Below are positions 1-12,014 of a DNA stretch of 64,000 nucleotides, one piece after another. Within the stretch, counting starts at the first letter, position 1; each line of letters opens with the position of its first letter. Source of the stretch: Siderastrea radians. Taxonomy: Eukaryota; Cnidaria; Anthozoa; Scleractinia; Rhizangiidae. The translations under genes were made by a program, and so were the position numbers. The notes beneath the pieces are model-generated. The model made no database searches and had not been told where the DNA came from. It was given only the letters and a program-made list of their open reading frames with translations. The stretch spans positions 19,829,034 through 19,893,033 of the forward strand of contig OZ024895.1 in NCBI GenBank assembly GCA_964017195.1. The letters are read 5' to 3'.

Positions 1-226
1 TCTCAGTTGTGGACGAATTTATGTCGACATTCAGCGTCTTTCAGCATAAATAAAAGCGATAAGAAAGATAAGCTGAGTCATCAGAGTTTAACCATTACGT
101 CATCCAGTAACGTTATAGTCAAAATATTGTGTCACACAATCAAACTTTTCGTCACGCCTGTTCGTATAACCTAGGGGTGGGGAGGGTCAGAATGGCCGGT
201 TAAAATGCCCAATGGGCTTTCTTGTT
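1..226 (+). repeat. Inverted repeat arm A (mate 4375-4645)
   Basis: Reads as the diverged reverse complement of 4375-4645, for example AAAATGCCCAATGGGC here against GCCCAATGGGCATTTT there. It runs off the left window edge, so the full unit is not visible. Confidence 0.8.
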
Positions 227-358
227 ATAAGAAAATAAAATCATGCGGCCAGACAGTTTAAAGAACGTGGCACCGCTTTGAAACACCAGTATTTCTAAAT
301 TATGCAAATTACGAACCACAACCTATGCGTGGAAGTTAAGAGCAAATGTGATGCGAGC

Positions 359-1568
359 CAGCGGGGGGGGGGGGGGGAGCAACTTCCCATACATTCACTT
401 AAATGAAATCCAAACGATGTTCTCACAACTTGCAAAGCAATCTGTGAGGTTCTAGTCAGCGGATGTGCCTCGTGCGCGTCCGCAGATGCTGCATATTCCA
501 ACGGAACTTGGACGCTGAAGGGTGAAATTTATGTGGCGGCCAAAGGCGGCGGATTCGGTTTTGTCCTTTCGTTTAGGTAATTCACGAATTGATCGTATTT
601 TACACTTTCATCATGTTTTCGTGCTTTTTGCTTCTTAGGAAGACATAAGTTTACTCGCGGACTTTTTTAGTCGCAAAGTAGAACAGTAGCGCCTTGATCA
701 ATCGAGTCCGCGCTGATCGACTCTGTAGAATTAAATTTTAAGTTGGGTTAAAAACTGGGATCGGGTTCAAAGTACTGAACTGTGAAATCATCTTGTTAAC
801 ACATAACTGGATTATTGAAATAAAAGTCGTATTTTGTGCGTAGGTGCTGTTTCCATTAGGTCATAGCAGTTTTGATTGAATTTATTTCCATCGACGTACA
901 TGTTTTTTTAGTACATTTCCCGTTGCAATTTATTTAGACCACGCTGGATAATCCTATGACTGAAAAACGTTCAAACCCAGTACAGCCATAACTGTCTCTA
1001 TCAATTCGTTACAGAATGAGATGCAAAGAGAAACACTGACAGTATTTTTATTTATCACATGCATCAGTTCAGCGGTACACAAAGACCAGAATTACGTCGC
1101 AGAGTACAAAAAATGAAATCCTGAATAGTTCAAGTGCTTTCTCTCGGTGAGAATTTCGTTTACGTTGAATTATCTAATTCTAACATTCAACTTTGAAACG
1201 TTTGTCTCAAACCTGTCCTCCAAGTATAAACAAGCGAAACGTGACTGCCGTATACACCTCGCAGCTGATCCACTCGCCACTGCAACAAACAAGACGGTGC
1301 GAAAACAGAATTGTCTTCATCGACGTCGCTGCCATCGAATATTCTCTTGTACGAAACTGACAGTAAGTTCCATAAGAGATTAGCCGTTCACCGCTTACTT
1401 TCTCTCGACAAAATACGCAAAAATTTTGAAAACTATTCCACAGAAGTTGATCTCTATGTCGATCAGAAAAATTTGTTACGAACACCGCTGTCCACGTTTT
1501 GACTGGACCGTTTTGCAAGTTGTGAGAACATCGTTTCTCGGTCCCAGGCCTCGCTTCTATCCCCCCTG
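359..1568. mobile_element. 1.2-kb non-autonomous DNA transposon with 9-bp target duplication
   Basis: Flanked by GATGCGAGC at 350-358 and 1569-1577. Ends are CAGCGGGG... and ...CCCCCCTG. Inverted subterminal sequence includes GATGTTCTCACAACTTGC at 418-435 and its complement near 1515-1532. The termini resemble hAT-type CAG ends, but a 9-bp duplication also fits Mutator-like elements. No transposase ORF is seen. Confidence 0.8.
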
Positions 1569-1814
1569 GATGCGAGCAATGCCCCCTTACATCTATATCA
1601 GGAAAACACAAAAAAAAAGTTGCAAACTACAGCAGGACACAAATGTAAACTGGTAATATTTCGCTATAGCTTTAATTAAATTGTACAGCATTCAAATAGC
1701 TCATAACTATGCTCAATTCACAAGATAAACACGTTATAAAGTACATGCCACGCGATGATTGCTAATTGCTCTTAGCAAGTAACTTTACAAAACAGCCTTG
1801 ATCTAGAACTATTA

Positions 1815-2104
1815 GCGCTTTTCAAATGAGTGTCGTGAAACCAAAACCAAAGTAATTACCCCAGCCAATCACAACAATCACAGATTACCCAATGAACCAA
1901 TCAGAACTCGAAGCAAGTACATGTAACCGGCGTCAAGCGCGGAAAAACGCGTGCGAGCGCGAGCAAGTCGCGACTGATTGGTTTGAGTTTTACTCCTGAT
2001 TGGTCGAGAAAGTGGCGCGAAAGATTTTAACCAATCACAGAGCGAAGTAAAGCAAAACCAAAGCAAAATACGAATTACTTTCGACACTCAATTGAAAACC
2101 GCTC
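1815..2104. mobile_element. 290-bp MITE, TA target duplication (Tc1/mariner-like)
   Basis: Flanked by TA at 1813-1814 and 2105-2106. Terminal inverted repeats share TTTTCAA(A/T)TGAGTGTCG. The right arm of the surrounding inverted repeat shows a single TA at the matching site. A second, inverted copy is at 50843-51124. Confidence 0.85.
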
Positions 2105-2161
2105 TAATCTGAGAATAAATCAATAAAAGCAAGTTATATTGAGTATATCACAGCTTGTGTT

Positions 2162-2638
2162 CCCGGGGGGGTTACTCCCTTAGATACGCTATATAGGTAT
2201 GTGCCGCCCGATAGGGTAGGGTTTTTGAGATGCTCAGTCCTTAAATAGGGTATCCTTTTTGGTATTTTCTGGTATTGTGATCCTTAGATGTTCCTTAGAT
2301 AGGTTCACTAAATTGCAGTATCCACCTCAACGCGCAAAACGAAAAAGATATGGTCTGTTAAAACTGTACTACACGCCCGAATACACGTTACATAGTTTAG
2401 CAAAGCGATTTTAAAAGGAAAAGAAGAAAATGACCTATCAGTTACACAATTATGAGTTATCTTGTTCCCTTAAATAGAGGGTGCCATTTCCCTGAGGGTG
2501 CCATTTTTTTTTGGTTTTGGGCCTTTAAAAGGGTACCAATTCTCGATTTTCTACCCTTAAATAGAGTCAGGGTTTGAGAACCTTGGCGGCACACACCTAT
2601 CCTAAATTGACAGGAGTACCCCTCCCCTCCCCCCCGGG
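2162..2638. mobile_element. 477-bp hAT-like MITE with CCCGGGGGG ends
   Basis: Flanked by the 8-bp duplication CTTGTGTT at 2154-2161 and 2639-2646. Termini CCCGGGGGGGTTACTCCC and GGAGTACCCCTCCCC...CCCGGG are inverted. The interior has no coding sequence. The 8-bp duplication suggests hAT. Confidence 0.85.
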
Positions 2639-3403
2639 CTTGTGTTTTGCTTGTGTTTGCATTAAAATACTAAATTAGTTTGCATTAAAATGCCTTGCAA
2701 AATAATAAAATCAACGAAGGGCATCTTGTTCTGTTTTCGTTTGCACCCATTACCTCAATTATTCTGTCATCTTCGATCAAAAACAGATCCGTGCGTTTCA
2801 GAGATCATCTTAGAAGCGTTAAAACAGTTGGTTTGGGGAAAATTCTTCGTTCAAAAGCCTTAATTTAGACCAAGCTTAATCCATGTGTTACTTCTCTCGT
2901 GTTAAATTTTTCACGCAGTAGCCGCTGACCAGTAGCTAATGTCAACAAAAAGACCTGGTACTGCTCCGTTTTGCACTCGCGTTTCTATTTGAATGCATGG
3001 TCGCTCACCGATGAAGGGTGGATTCATTCGAAAATAAGGGTTGGAGCTCAAGAGGGAAAATGCAAATTTTCGCCCTTAATTTAGAGCTGCAAGCACATAA
3101 CCACAGTGTGTGACGTGTTTGCTAATTTTTTGTATTTTTAGAAGGTGAAATAACGTGATAACTTGGACTTTGGGGGCGCATCTTACTGTAACATGTTTGA
3201 AAATAAACTTCTAGTTTAATCCAAGCTTTTAAATTCTGGAAGCTTACCCAGGCGAAACGTCAGGATAGCAAAAGTATTACTACTTGATAGAAATATCCTC
3301 CGTTGAATACTTTCTGTTTGGTAAAACAGTTGTGGGAACTTGGTTCATGACGATTTAATGGGTACGATCCAGTTTGTAATATGTCACTTACGTCCAGGTT
3401 TGC

Positions 3404-3590
3404 ACGCAGCTGCGAAATTTGCGATTTTTCGTGTGCTTGCGAAAAAATCGCAAGGTCGACGATTTTTCGCGTTCACTTGCGATTTTTCGCAGTTGCTAGT
3501 CTTGTTAATGATATAAGTCGCAAGCGAGTTGCGATTTTTGCAAAAATTGCAAAAAATTGCAAGGCCAACGATTTTTCGCGTTCCTGATCG
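3404..3590 (+). repeat. Degenerate GCGATTTTTCGC array
   Basis: Repeated, often palindromic words GCGATTTTTCGC and GCGAAAAAATCGC occur at least six times. It is open in one frame by chance only. Function unknown. Confidence 0.7.
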
Positions 3591-3599
3591 TGGGGTACT

Positions 3600-4374
3600 G
3601 CTCTACCAAAGTTGAGCCTACGATACCCACAAAACGTCTCGCCTTTGAAATTTCGCCTCGACTTAGTATTGTTGCTCTTTCTCTAGATTAGCAATATACC
3701 ACCAAACATAGTGAATGTCACTTCCGGAGTTAATCACAGACTAGCCTGGGTAGTATGAGAACCAGGCTTAATCAGTGGAAATTACGAGTGTCCTCAGATT
3801 TTTGTTAGGGATTGAATAGCGGGTGAGATACGCGAGCTCGCGCAAAAATTACTCTACTATAAGTACTATCTCTCAATCTAACTTACAGTAGACGCCCGTT
3901 ACCGAGAACAGAAACTCGTTTCCTCTTGAATACTGTTTCCAGTCATTTACTACTGGCTTTGCCGAAGGAATTTTTGATTTCCTTGAAACCCTACTTTATT
4001 TTAAATAAACCCTACAATGGGGGGGGAGGGGGGGGGGGTGCATGGATTCTGCCTTTGCGGACTTGAAACTTTTCTATTATTTTTTAATATGTGAACAAGC
4101 ATCGCCAAACTTTTATTGTGGTAGTTCAATGTACAGCGAGATTCACGTTGCCAAGGCAATGAAACTTTGACAGGCCTGTTTTTCTGAAATTATTTGGTAC
4201 ATTACTGTTTTATAATTAACTGAAAACGAAAATGACTTTCTTATAGTAGGTGTCATGTTATTAGATACTTTTAGAATTCTTTTATTATTTTTGTTCACTT
4301 TTTGGTCAATTGGGTGGCTTTCCGAAGTCTTAGGGAAATCACGAGATCCAATATGGTGGATCCAATTGGGAACA
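3600..4374. other. Non-coding stretch, centre of the inverted repeat
   Basis: No gene recognised. Contains a poly-G tract at 4020-4039 and AT-rich sequence; the loop of the large inverted repeat. Confidence 0.6.
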
Positions 4375-4645
4375 AGAAAGCCCAATGGGCATTTTAACCG
4401 GCCGTTCCGACCCTCCCCACCCCTAGGTTTCACAAATGTTAGCGCGATCCTCTATTTATACGAACCGGCGTGACGAAAAGTGTCATTGCGTGACACAATA
4501 TTTTGACTATAGCGTTCCTGGATGACGTAATGTTTAAACTCTGATGACTCAGCTTATCTTTTTTATCGCTTTTATTTCTGCTGAAAAACGCAAATATTAT
4601 TTCACTGAAACGTTGAATGTCGGTATAAATTTGCCCACAACTGAG
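4375..4645 (-). repeat. Inverted repeat arm A' (mate 1-226)
   Basis: Reverse-complement partner of the window's first 226 bases, with many substitutions and small gaps. It contains only short chance ORFs. Confidence 0.8.
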
Positions 4646-5699
4646 CATACTTACAAAGGGATGACAAAATATTTACTGTTGTGCCTAGACCGTCACTACA
4701 AACAGTGAACATAGCAGTAGAATCAAAATATAACGCTTGATAAACACGAGCTCGAGCAGATCGTCAGAATCTGGGGCACGATGAGGCATATCTCATGATG
4801 CTTAAATCTGGTTTGCTAACCCGGGAATCCCCAATGCAAAGTAAACAAGTTGATGTACCAGACTATGCACTTACAAAATTACCTTAACCCAACCAATACC
4901 ACACGCAAACCACACGCATCGCTTGATAATATTCAGTTATTTTCTAACTTAAAGACTCGTAACCGCTACCTTATTAATTGATCTCCTTATTAATGACCGA
5001 TTCCTTCGTCTTTATGCAATTAAAATCAACTTCTCGCGTCAAATAAACACTCATCTTTCTCCCTTCTCAAGAACTATGATGTATCGATGGTACAATCCAC
5101 TAATTGCATCATCATACTAGTGACAATCCCTTCTCTTCCTAAGCCATCGTTCCTTACCGTGCTAATAAGCTGCAAACACAGCTGTCGTCAATCCTCATAA
5201 CAAAACTCCTGCGCTAAAAACTGAAATTTTCACCATAACCACTTACTAGATTAGGCAACACAGCCAATTTCGCATTCAGTCCTATTAGCTGCTTTACTCA
5301 GTTGCACATGCGTTATGCAAGACAAATACTGAAACCCCATACTTAACAACCCTTCGCCGTGTTCATATATTAAATACCGTAAATTAAAAGACAAGAACAC
5401 ACGAAAGTAACATTCAGCAGACTAAAATGCGCATGCGTCTTATATAAGACAGTACAGCTCTTGAGTACCCGTAACACAAGCTTTACAGCACTTTGTGCGT
5501 ATGTTAAGCCAACTGACGCAAAAGAAAAAACCGTGTCCATTTTATAAACCGTGGCGACGGCCGGTTAATTAGGACGTAAGTGTGACGTCACCAGTATCCC
5601 TTGCCGATCTCAAAGGAAACATTCTTAGACAAAATTCTTGGATATACTTTTGACCCTCTAAGTTTCACTTTCATTGCTTTATTGCTATCGGAGTTTAAT
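4646..5699. other. Non-coding AT-rich stretch
   Basis: No open frame of note, no recognisable repeat and no RNA gene seen. Confidence 0.6.
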
Positions 5700-6806
5700 G
5701 GAGGCCTGCCCCACAACGGCCACAGAAGACCAAAGAAGGCCCGGTCTAGATAGGGTTAAGGTTGTCTCTTAACTGCTGCTGATTACTTTCTCAAAACCGA
5801 AGGAACCTTTCAAAGCCCCAGAAGTCGAAAACAGGAAGGTTATTTTCAAATGTATGAAGACGTGCCCAGCTGTACGAGTTATTTTACCTAGCTGAAAAAC
5901 AAAAAAAATTCGAAACCAAGGCCCTCATTGTGGTTGTAAGCTTGCAGATCTAAATTACGGACAAAAATTTGTTTCTTCTCCCCATGTGCTCCAACCCTTA
6001 ATTTCAAATACATTCACTATTAATTGGTGAAGGATCATGATTCAAATTTTAGATAGCTAAGGTCCAAACCGCGAGTGCAACACGGAGCAGTACCAGGTGT
6101 TGTTGTTGACATTAGTTACTGGTCAGCGGCTACTGCCTGAATAATATAACACGAGAGAGCTAAATGCATGGAAGCTTGGTCTAAACGAAGGTTTTTGAAC
6201 GAATAATTTTCCCAAAAACCGACTGTTTGACACTTCGAAGATGATCTGTGAAACGCACGGATCTATATTTGATCGAAGATGACAGAAAATTGAGGTAATC
6301 GGTGCAAATGTAAACAGGCCAAGATACCCTTTGTTGACTTCATTATTTTGCAAGGCACTAAGTGTTCGCTAAATAAGTTGCAAAACACAGGCTGTGATAT
6401 ACTCAATATGGCTTGCTTTTATTGATTTATTCTCAGATTAATAGTTCTAGATCAAGGTTGTTTTGTAAAGTTACTTGCTAAGCGCAATTCGCAATCATCG
6501 AGAGGCATGTACTTTACAACTTGTTTATCTTGTGAACTGAGTATAGTTAATGAGCTATTTGAAAGCTGTACAATTTGATTAAAGCTATATGCGAATTATT
6601 ACCAGTTTACATTTGTGTCCTGCTGTAGTTTGAAACTATTTTTTGTGTTTTCCTGATGTAAGGGAGCATTGCTCGCATCACATTTGCTCTTAACTTCCAC
6701 GCATAGGTTGTGGTTCGTAATTTGCATAATTTAGAAATACTGGTGTTTCAAAGCGGTGCCACGTTCTTTAAACTGTCTGGCCGCACGATTTTATTTTCTT
6801 ATAATT
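5700..6806 (-). repeat. Large inverted repeat, right arm (uninterrupted)
   Basis: Reverse complement of the left arm once its three insertions are removed. It preserves the empty sites: GCTCGCATC at 6671-6679, TA at 6439-6440, and AACACAGG at 6384-6391. Confidence 0.8.
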
Positions 6807-7200
6807 AAGACTAAGTCTTTAACTTTCCATGACTCACTGCAAGGAATTTGCTATACGAGGTCTCACCTTTTGTTAACATGTCTTTTTGTTTACCCACTTT
6901 TCCTACTTTTTTTAAAGTTGTGAAATTGGGTTGTTAAAAGGAACTGTTTTAACTGCTCAAAACAGCTACATGGAAATGCCAGTAACACTGTAGGATAAGG
7001 AAGAGTTGTACTTATCAACCAACAGTATAAATTTGTCTTGCGTCAAATTTTAAGTGTTGTGGGGAGTTACCAAAGTTATTGAAAATTGGCATTTTGGTCT
7101 TGTGGGCTTTCTTGGCTCGCGTGCGACTTTACCTTACCTATATCAAGGCCAATATAATTTTCTTGAGTGACTTAGATTTGATATTAGTAACACCTTATCC

Positions 7201-7610
7201 TTTACTTTCTCAGGACGTGGACCTGTGTTCGCTGCGCTGTACCGAAGGACTTGACGGATTGTAGTGTCAAAAGAAACCGTATCAGAACATCGTCCAACTC
7301 CAGATCGGTGACAAATGTAAAGGTTTTTACGCTCTTCTCATGAGAGATAAAGCGACACAGTTCAGAGGCTTTACGAAGTTGAAATCGAAATTATCTTTGG
7401 ATGATGAAGAGGTAAAAAAGCTTTCTCTTTAATTCAGTCAACTATCTTCGAAACATTCGTGCGATGTTTTCAAATTAAAATACTCAGTGATATTACATTT
7501 ACTAACTTTCTTTTAGCTAAGATTGGTTTGATTCCGAGTGACCTCTGTACTTTCTGTAGTACTGTTTTCCAGAAACTATTGACCATTTATTCTTTCAGTA
7601 CTTTTACAGC
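7201..7610 (+). pseudogene. L1-like LINE ORF2 C-terminal fragment (dead)
   Basis: Parallels 12740-13160 closely: GCTGCGCTGTACC near the start, CTCTGTACTTTCTGTAGTACTG giving a C.FC.. zinc-knuckle remnant, and ACCATTTATTCTTT. Several frameshifts and stops; 5' truncated. A diverged second copy of the same LINE family. Confidence 0.75.
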
Positions 7611-7639
7611 ACTCGATAACGTTAAATTTAAGGTTCCCA

Positions 7640-9040
7640 TTCAGCCTGAATGAATTTTACGTTAAGGTAAACGGGATATGCCGTCGAGTGACCTTGATCT
7701 GTAAAGAACATCAATGCGGCTGACTGACGAATAGTCATGCGTGCTGCCAAACTCGATCAGTATTAATCGGAATGTAATAACATTCGCTACAATCCCGACA
7801 CGTCCGAATTATTAGGACAAAACGAGCATTTCTTAACACGAGAAAATACGCTGCCTTGTTTTTGTTGATTTGCAATAGGTTCCGTTTGACTTAGGCCCTG
7901 AAGGTGACATTTCTCCCCTCTCCCCCGTACCCCCGCCGGTTGAAAATAACGAAAGTTTAAAACTTTCCCATCTTACTAACGACTGAGGTGAAAATTTGCC
8001 AAAATTAACGAGAACTCTAGTGTCATGCATTAAATCCGATAAATCTGGGCCGATTAAGGGCTTACGTACAGATATTCGTAACCGACACGTGCACCCCTGG
8101 GTACCAGTTGAACACGTAATAGACTCGTAATCAGATCGCAGACAGCACAAGTTTTGCTGAGACGTCACTCACCTGAAGGAAGTGGTAAAAAAACACAGAG
8201 CACCATACAAGAAAGCTTTACTATCTCCATATGAGACAAAGTTTTTCGGATTCGGAGCATTTCGAATGACCTCGTTGAGCACACGTTCTACATTACACGG
8301 ATAGAGGAACAAAAATAAGACAAGGACTTTCAGCTGAGAATTTAAGATGTGAAAAACCACAACTTGACCACAATGAACTTCCTTAGAATGGACCAATCAA
8401 TGTACCTTTCAATGGACCAATTTGCACATTTGTACGTGCGTTCTGTACTTGTTCTGAAGTGCAGCTCACGTCAGCAAAAACTTCCTTGCCTGCTCTTAAC
8501 CGGGAAAATATTTTCCTAAGTGGCAAATTGGATTCTTAGACGATGATGCGGAATTTAAAAAAAAATGTCAACCGAACTATGAAAGCGAGTTTAGCTGGAG
8601 GTTGTGTTTGTCGTGTTTTAATACCGTTTCCCAGTGAATTTTTGCTATTAAAATGACGACGTTTCCATAATCATTGCGATCGAAGAATTTTTTACCATTA
8701 CAATTACGATTTTTATATTACGATTTTTGTACCATCACAATTACGATTTTTATATCTTGATTTGCGGTTTTCGCTATTCCGCATTGCGCTACTAACAAAA
8801 GCCGACATAGTCTCTACTAAAAATTGCAAAGAAACAACGAAACCAATATCCTTGTATACAATACAGTCCCAACCACGTTCCCTGCCCTTGACCAACTCCG
8901 CACTTGGAGTCAGAGAAAAAGCCTGGCGACGAGTCTTATACACAACGGAAAGTGACTAGTTTTCAGGCCCCAAGGTCTTTTGATTGGGCATTCAAGGTAG
9001 GGTTACAGTCTGTTTCGAAAATTGTCTAGTTTTCAGTACC
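7640..9040. other. Non-coding stretch
   Basis: Only short ORFs without recognisable domains (7833-8168 and 8169-8396 on the minus strand). 8690-8760 has a tandemly repeated ATTACGATTTTT-like word. Confidence 0.5.
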
Positions 9041-9042
9041 CC

Positions 9043-9200
9043 GAATCTTCCGGAACATCCTCTAGAATTCTCAAGAGCTTCTTAGAACGCTGAGTCATTT
9101 AAACAATTATGTAATCTCTTTGAATAGTAAGCAATTATGTAATCTTACTAAGAATCGATTTCTTAGAAGTTTCTAGAACGTGTTATGATAGGTATATAAG
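9043..9200 (+). promoter_or_regulatory. Orphan heat-shock-type promoter: HSE clusters and TATA box
   Basis: GAAtcTTCcgGAA at 9043-9055 and GAAgtTTCtaGAA at 9166-9178 are two perfect three-unit heat-shock elements. 9066-9090 adds five degenerate 5-bp units (GAA-CTC-GAG-TCT-GAA). TATATAA at 9193-9199 lies 15 bp after the second element, as in hsp70 promoters. No heat-shock protein ORF follows; it may belong to a solo LTR or a non-coding transcript. Confidence 0.65.
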
Positions 9201-9600
9201 TAAGCCACTGTCAGTTTATTCCAGCAGTTGTTGAGAAGCAGTTTTCCAGAAAAAATGTAAGCAGTAAGTTTGAGTTGTGTGGCGAGGTAAGTGAAGTGGC
9301 TGTGTGCCGAGCTGCGTGTTGTGTAAGAAGAAGAGTCTGTGTGACGTAGAAATGCTGTAAGCTGAGAAGACTAACGCGGTTTGGAATATATTGCCTTTTT
9401 CTGCGGGTTAAATTTAACTAATATATGTAGCAAATTGGTTACGTTACCAATAGTCGGTGCATTCAATATATTAATTTTACAAAGAAGCGAAAATTTACGG
9501 TGTATATTAGTTTGATCAGTTTTAAGATGGTACGTTATATGTTACGTATATTGCCATGTACGACACTGTCAAATAAATTGTTACATGTTATTCTTGGTTA
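9201..9600 (+). other. Possible transcribed tail of the heat-shock-type promoter
   Basis: Sequence after the TATA box has no open frame. A polyadenylation signal AATAAA occurs at about 9573. A TATA-to-AATAAA span of about 380 bp would fit the R region of an LTR or a short non-coding RNA. No tRNA primer-binding site recognised. Confidence 0.3.
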
Positions 9601-11500
9601 CGAAAGTTCTTGATAAACGTGCGAGTAACACGTGAATAGTAACGGATGCACGAGTAAAAAGCACCAAAACTCTAAATACACTTTCTTGAACAAGGTTAAA
9701 TCTCGTGAAGTTCGAAATTTTTGCGGGACCTTCTCTGAAAATATCGGGAGGATACTACGAAATTTCGGGAGGACTTTCATTTACACGTGCTATTGCTCAA
9801 AGAGCCCTTCTTAGAGTTGTCACACCCCGTCCATTCTACTTGCACATCCGTTGTATTCAAATGTTTTGTTCCAAAGGAAGCATGCGTTACTGTAGCGCAC
9901 TATTACTGATAAAGGCAGGCTGTCTTGCAGTAGACCGGCTTACAGAAACTTCATAACCGCTTTTTTTTTCTTTTCCGTCGGCAGATAAAAAATACCTCAG
10001 TCTACAAGTCCCGCAAGCCCGCCATTGCTGGTTTCGTGGATCACATATTTCCGTCTTTTCTCCCTTTCCTCCCTGTATTTTCTCCGACTTCCTCGCTGAT
10101 TCTTTTGCCTTCTCTCCACCAGGTTTCGCGGGCACTGCGCGACTGATCTAGGGCTTCGCTTTGGAGTAGGTTTCCAAAGCATTAAAGGGGTTATGTCACG
10201 ATGATTTTTTCTATTTTAAGTCAATTCCGTGCTAAAATCATAACCTAGTACCTATAATCATACACAACATGCTCCTGTAAAACTGCGAGGAAGATCAGAG
10301 ATACCAAATGAATTTTATCAGGGAGAGCTAGCCATAATACTTTTTTGGTGATTTTTGAGAACATAGCATCACAACTTGGAAAAATTGGCCCAATTTTTTC
10401 AAGTTTCAATCCATTTCCATCCTTGCCATCGGTAGCAACAGACGACAGGAAACAGTTTCAGTGCCGTAAGATAGTCTTAAGGAGGCTCGTAACAGTTTTT
10501 TGGCCTTGGAGTGTATCTTTTGAAGTCAAAATTTCGCATAGAAGATAAACTTCGATTTCCTTGATACTACACCACCTTTTCAACAAATGATCAAAGTTTA
10601 TTTTCTCCGGTTTCCTAGCAACAGCTGTCACCATAGCAACGGTAATGGACAACCCCTCATTTTAAATAATGTCGAATATCTCGAAAACTAGTCAGACACT
10701 TTATGACGAAACTTGAACCATTTGAACTACTCAACCTACACAACTTGTATGCAAAATTAGGGAAAAATCTGTAAGAGCGTTTTCACGTAAATCATGATTC
10801 ATTTTTTACGGGCTGATTTTGCTCATTCGTGCAATTTTCTCCAATATTTCAAGAAAGATAAAACTTAACACTTTCTCTTTTCAGTTGAAGGATCTTTTAT
10901 GATATCAAAACATTCTTAATGTACATTGAGCTTCCTAGGTGGCTGCGATTTTAAGATATTTATATTTAAAAACTGCTAAAATGCAGCACAAATCAGCCAA
11001 AAAGTCCGTAATTTGCATAAATAGAAATATTTCTAAACTGCCCTTACAGATTTTTCTCTTAAATTGATTGACGTTAGAATAATAATTCTTTTTGATGTTC
11101 CAGCAAGTTTTAAGCTGAATAAACATTTCGTTTATTAGATAAGAAGGCTGAATCTCGGTCAGGTTTCAGTCTTTATTAACTTTCAACGAACAACAGTATT
11201 ATTTTGTTTTTCCTGGTCTATTTCTCGGTTATTCACGTGCAATGAATATTTATACACGCTGCGCTTGTGTCCTCTCGTGCATTTATAATTCCTTCTCATA
11301 ATAATAAAAGTTTTCGTCTTCTGAGCTTCTTCCTGGAGACTCTTTGCCATTATTCTTTAAATACTGACTGACGTTTTAGCTTTTTAAATTACGGATTGCA
11401 TACATGTTAACGCCCACGATGGCATTACACTGGGGCCGAAAAATGACGAGAAACAAGCTCAGAAGACGAATATTTTTTAAGCCATTAAGGACATAATTTA
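9601..11500. other. Non-coding stretch
   Basis: Several unsupported short ORFs in overlapping frames and AT-rich sequence from 10200 on. No domain or RNA gene recognised. Confidence 0.5.
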
Positions 11501-11512
11501 ATAACAATAATA

Positions 11513-11548
11513 ACAAGAAGAAGAAGAAGAAGAAGAAGAAGAAGAAGA
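11513..11548 (+). repeat. (GAA)n microsatellite
   Basis: About twelve AAG/GAA triplets in a row. Confidence 0.95.
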
Positions 11549-11699
11549 TAACGTGCTGAAGGTGCTGATTAAACGTAAGCATTTCAAGATGAATTTCTGC
11601 TATAAAACTGTGGGTTGTCCAATACACACTATCTGATACGATCGGAAAAAGTTAAATTTCGATCCGTACAGATTGACAACTAGGTTCGACATGGGAAAA

Positions 11700-11910
11700 A
11701 TAGTTGTCCATCCGCAAAATGAATCTCATTAGTGGCACTTAGAAATATTGCACCCCATCTCTTGTGGTTAAGGTTGGTTTAGAGGATGTCGATTTGTACG
11801 AATCGTACAAATGAAGAACGTCATTCACGACTCGAAATAAAGGAGTTGTCGATCCAAGAAATGAATCTCATTAGGGACTTAGAAATACTGCAGCCCCGGA
11901 TCTTGATCGC
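11700..11910 (+). repeat. Imperfect direct repeat
   Basis: AATGAATCTCATTAG...CACTTAGAAATA near 11718 recurs as AATGAATCTCATTAGGGACT near 11860, each followed by a GCA(C/G)CCC word. Immediately upstream of the LINE fragment; origin unknown. Confidence 0.6.
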
Positions 11911-12014
11911 GGTCTCAGTGCAGTCTAGAGCCAGTTGAAGTGGAATACTGGTGAACAGCTATTTCACATCAAAAGACACTAGTTTGTAGTCGTCAGGTTT
12001 TTGTACTGTCTTGA

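Larger units (their letters stand above)
227..3230 (+). repeat. Large inverted repeat, left arm, interrupted by three transposons
   Basis: Segments 227-358, 1578-1814, 2105-2161 and 2647-about 3230 are, in order, the reverse complement of 6806 back to about 5700. The gaps between the segments are insertions flanked by target duplications. Arms are clearly diverged, so the structure is old. No protein-coding content recognised. Confidence 0.8.

Noticed and set aside
9001..9601. Solo LTR with GGTTAC target duplication
   Set aside because: GGTTAC occurs on both sides, but the inner ends are not TG...CA, and no primer-binding or polypurine site was recognised; left as a possibility under the heat-shock promoter finding.
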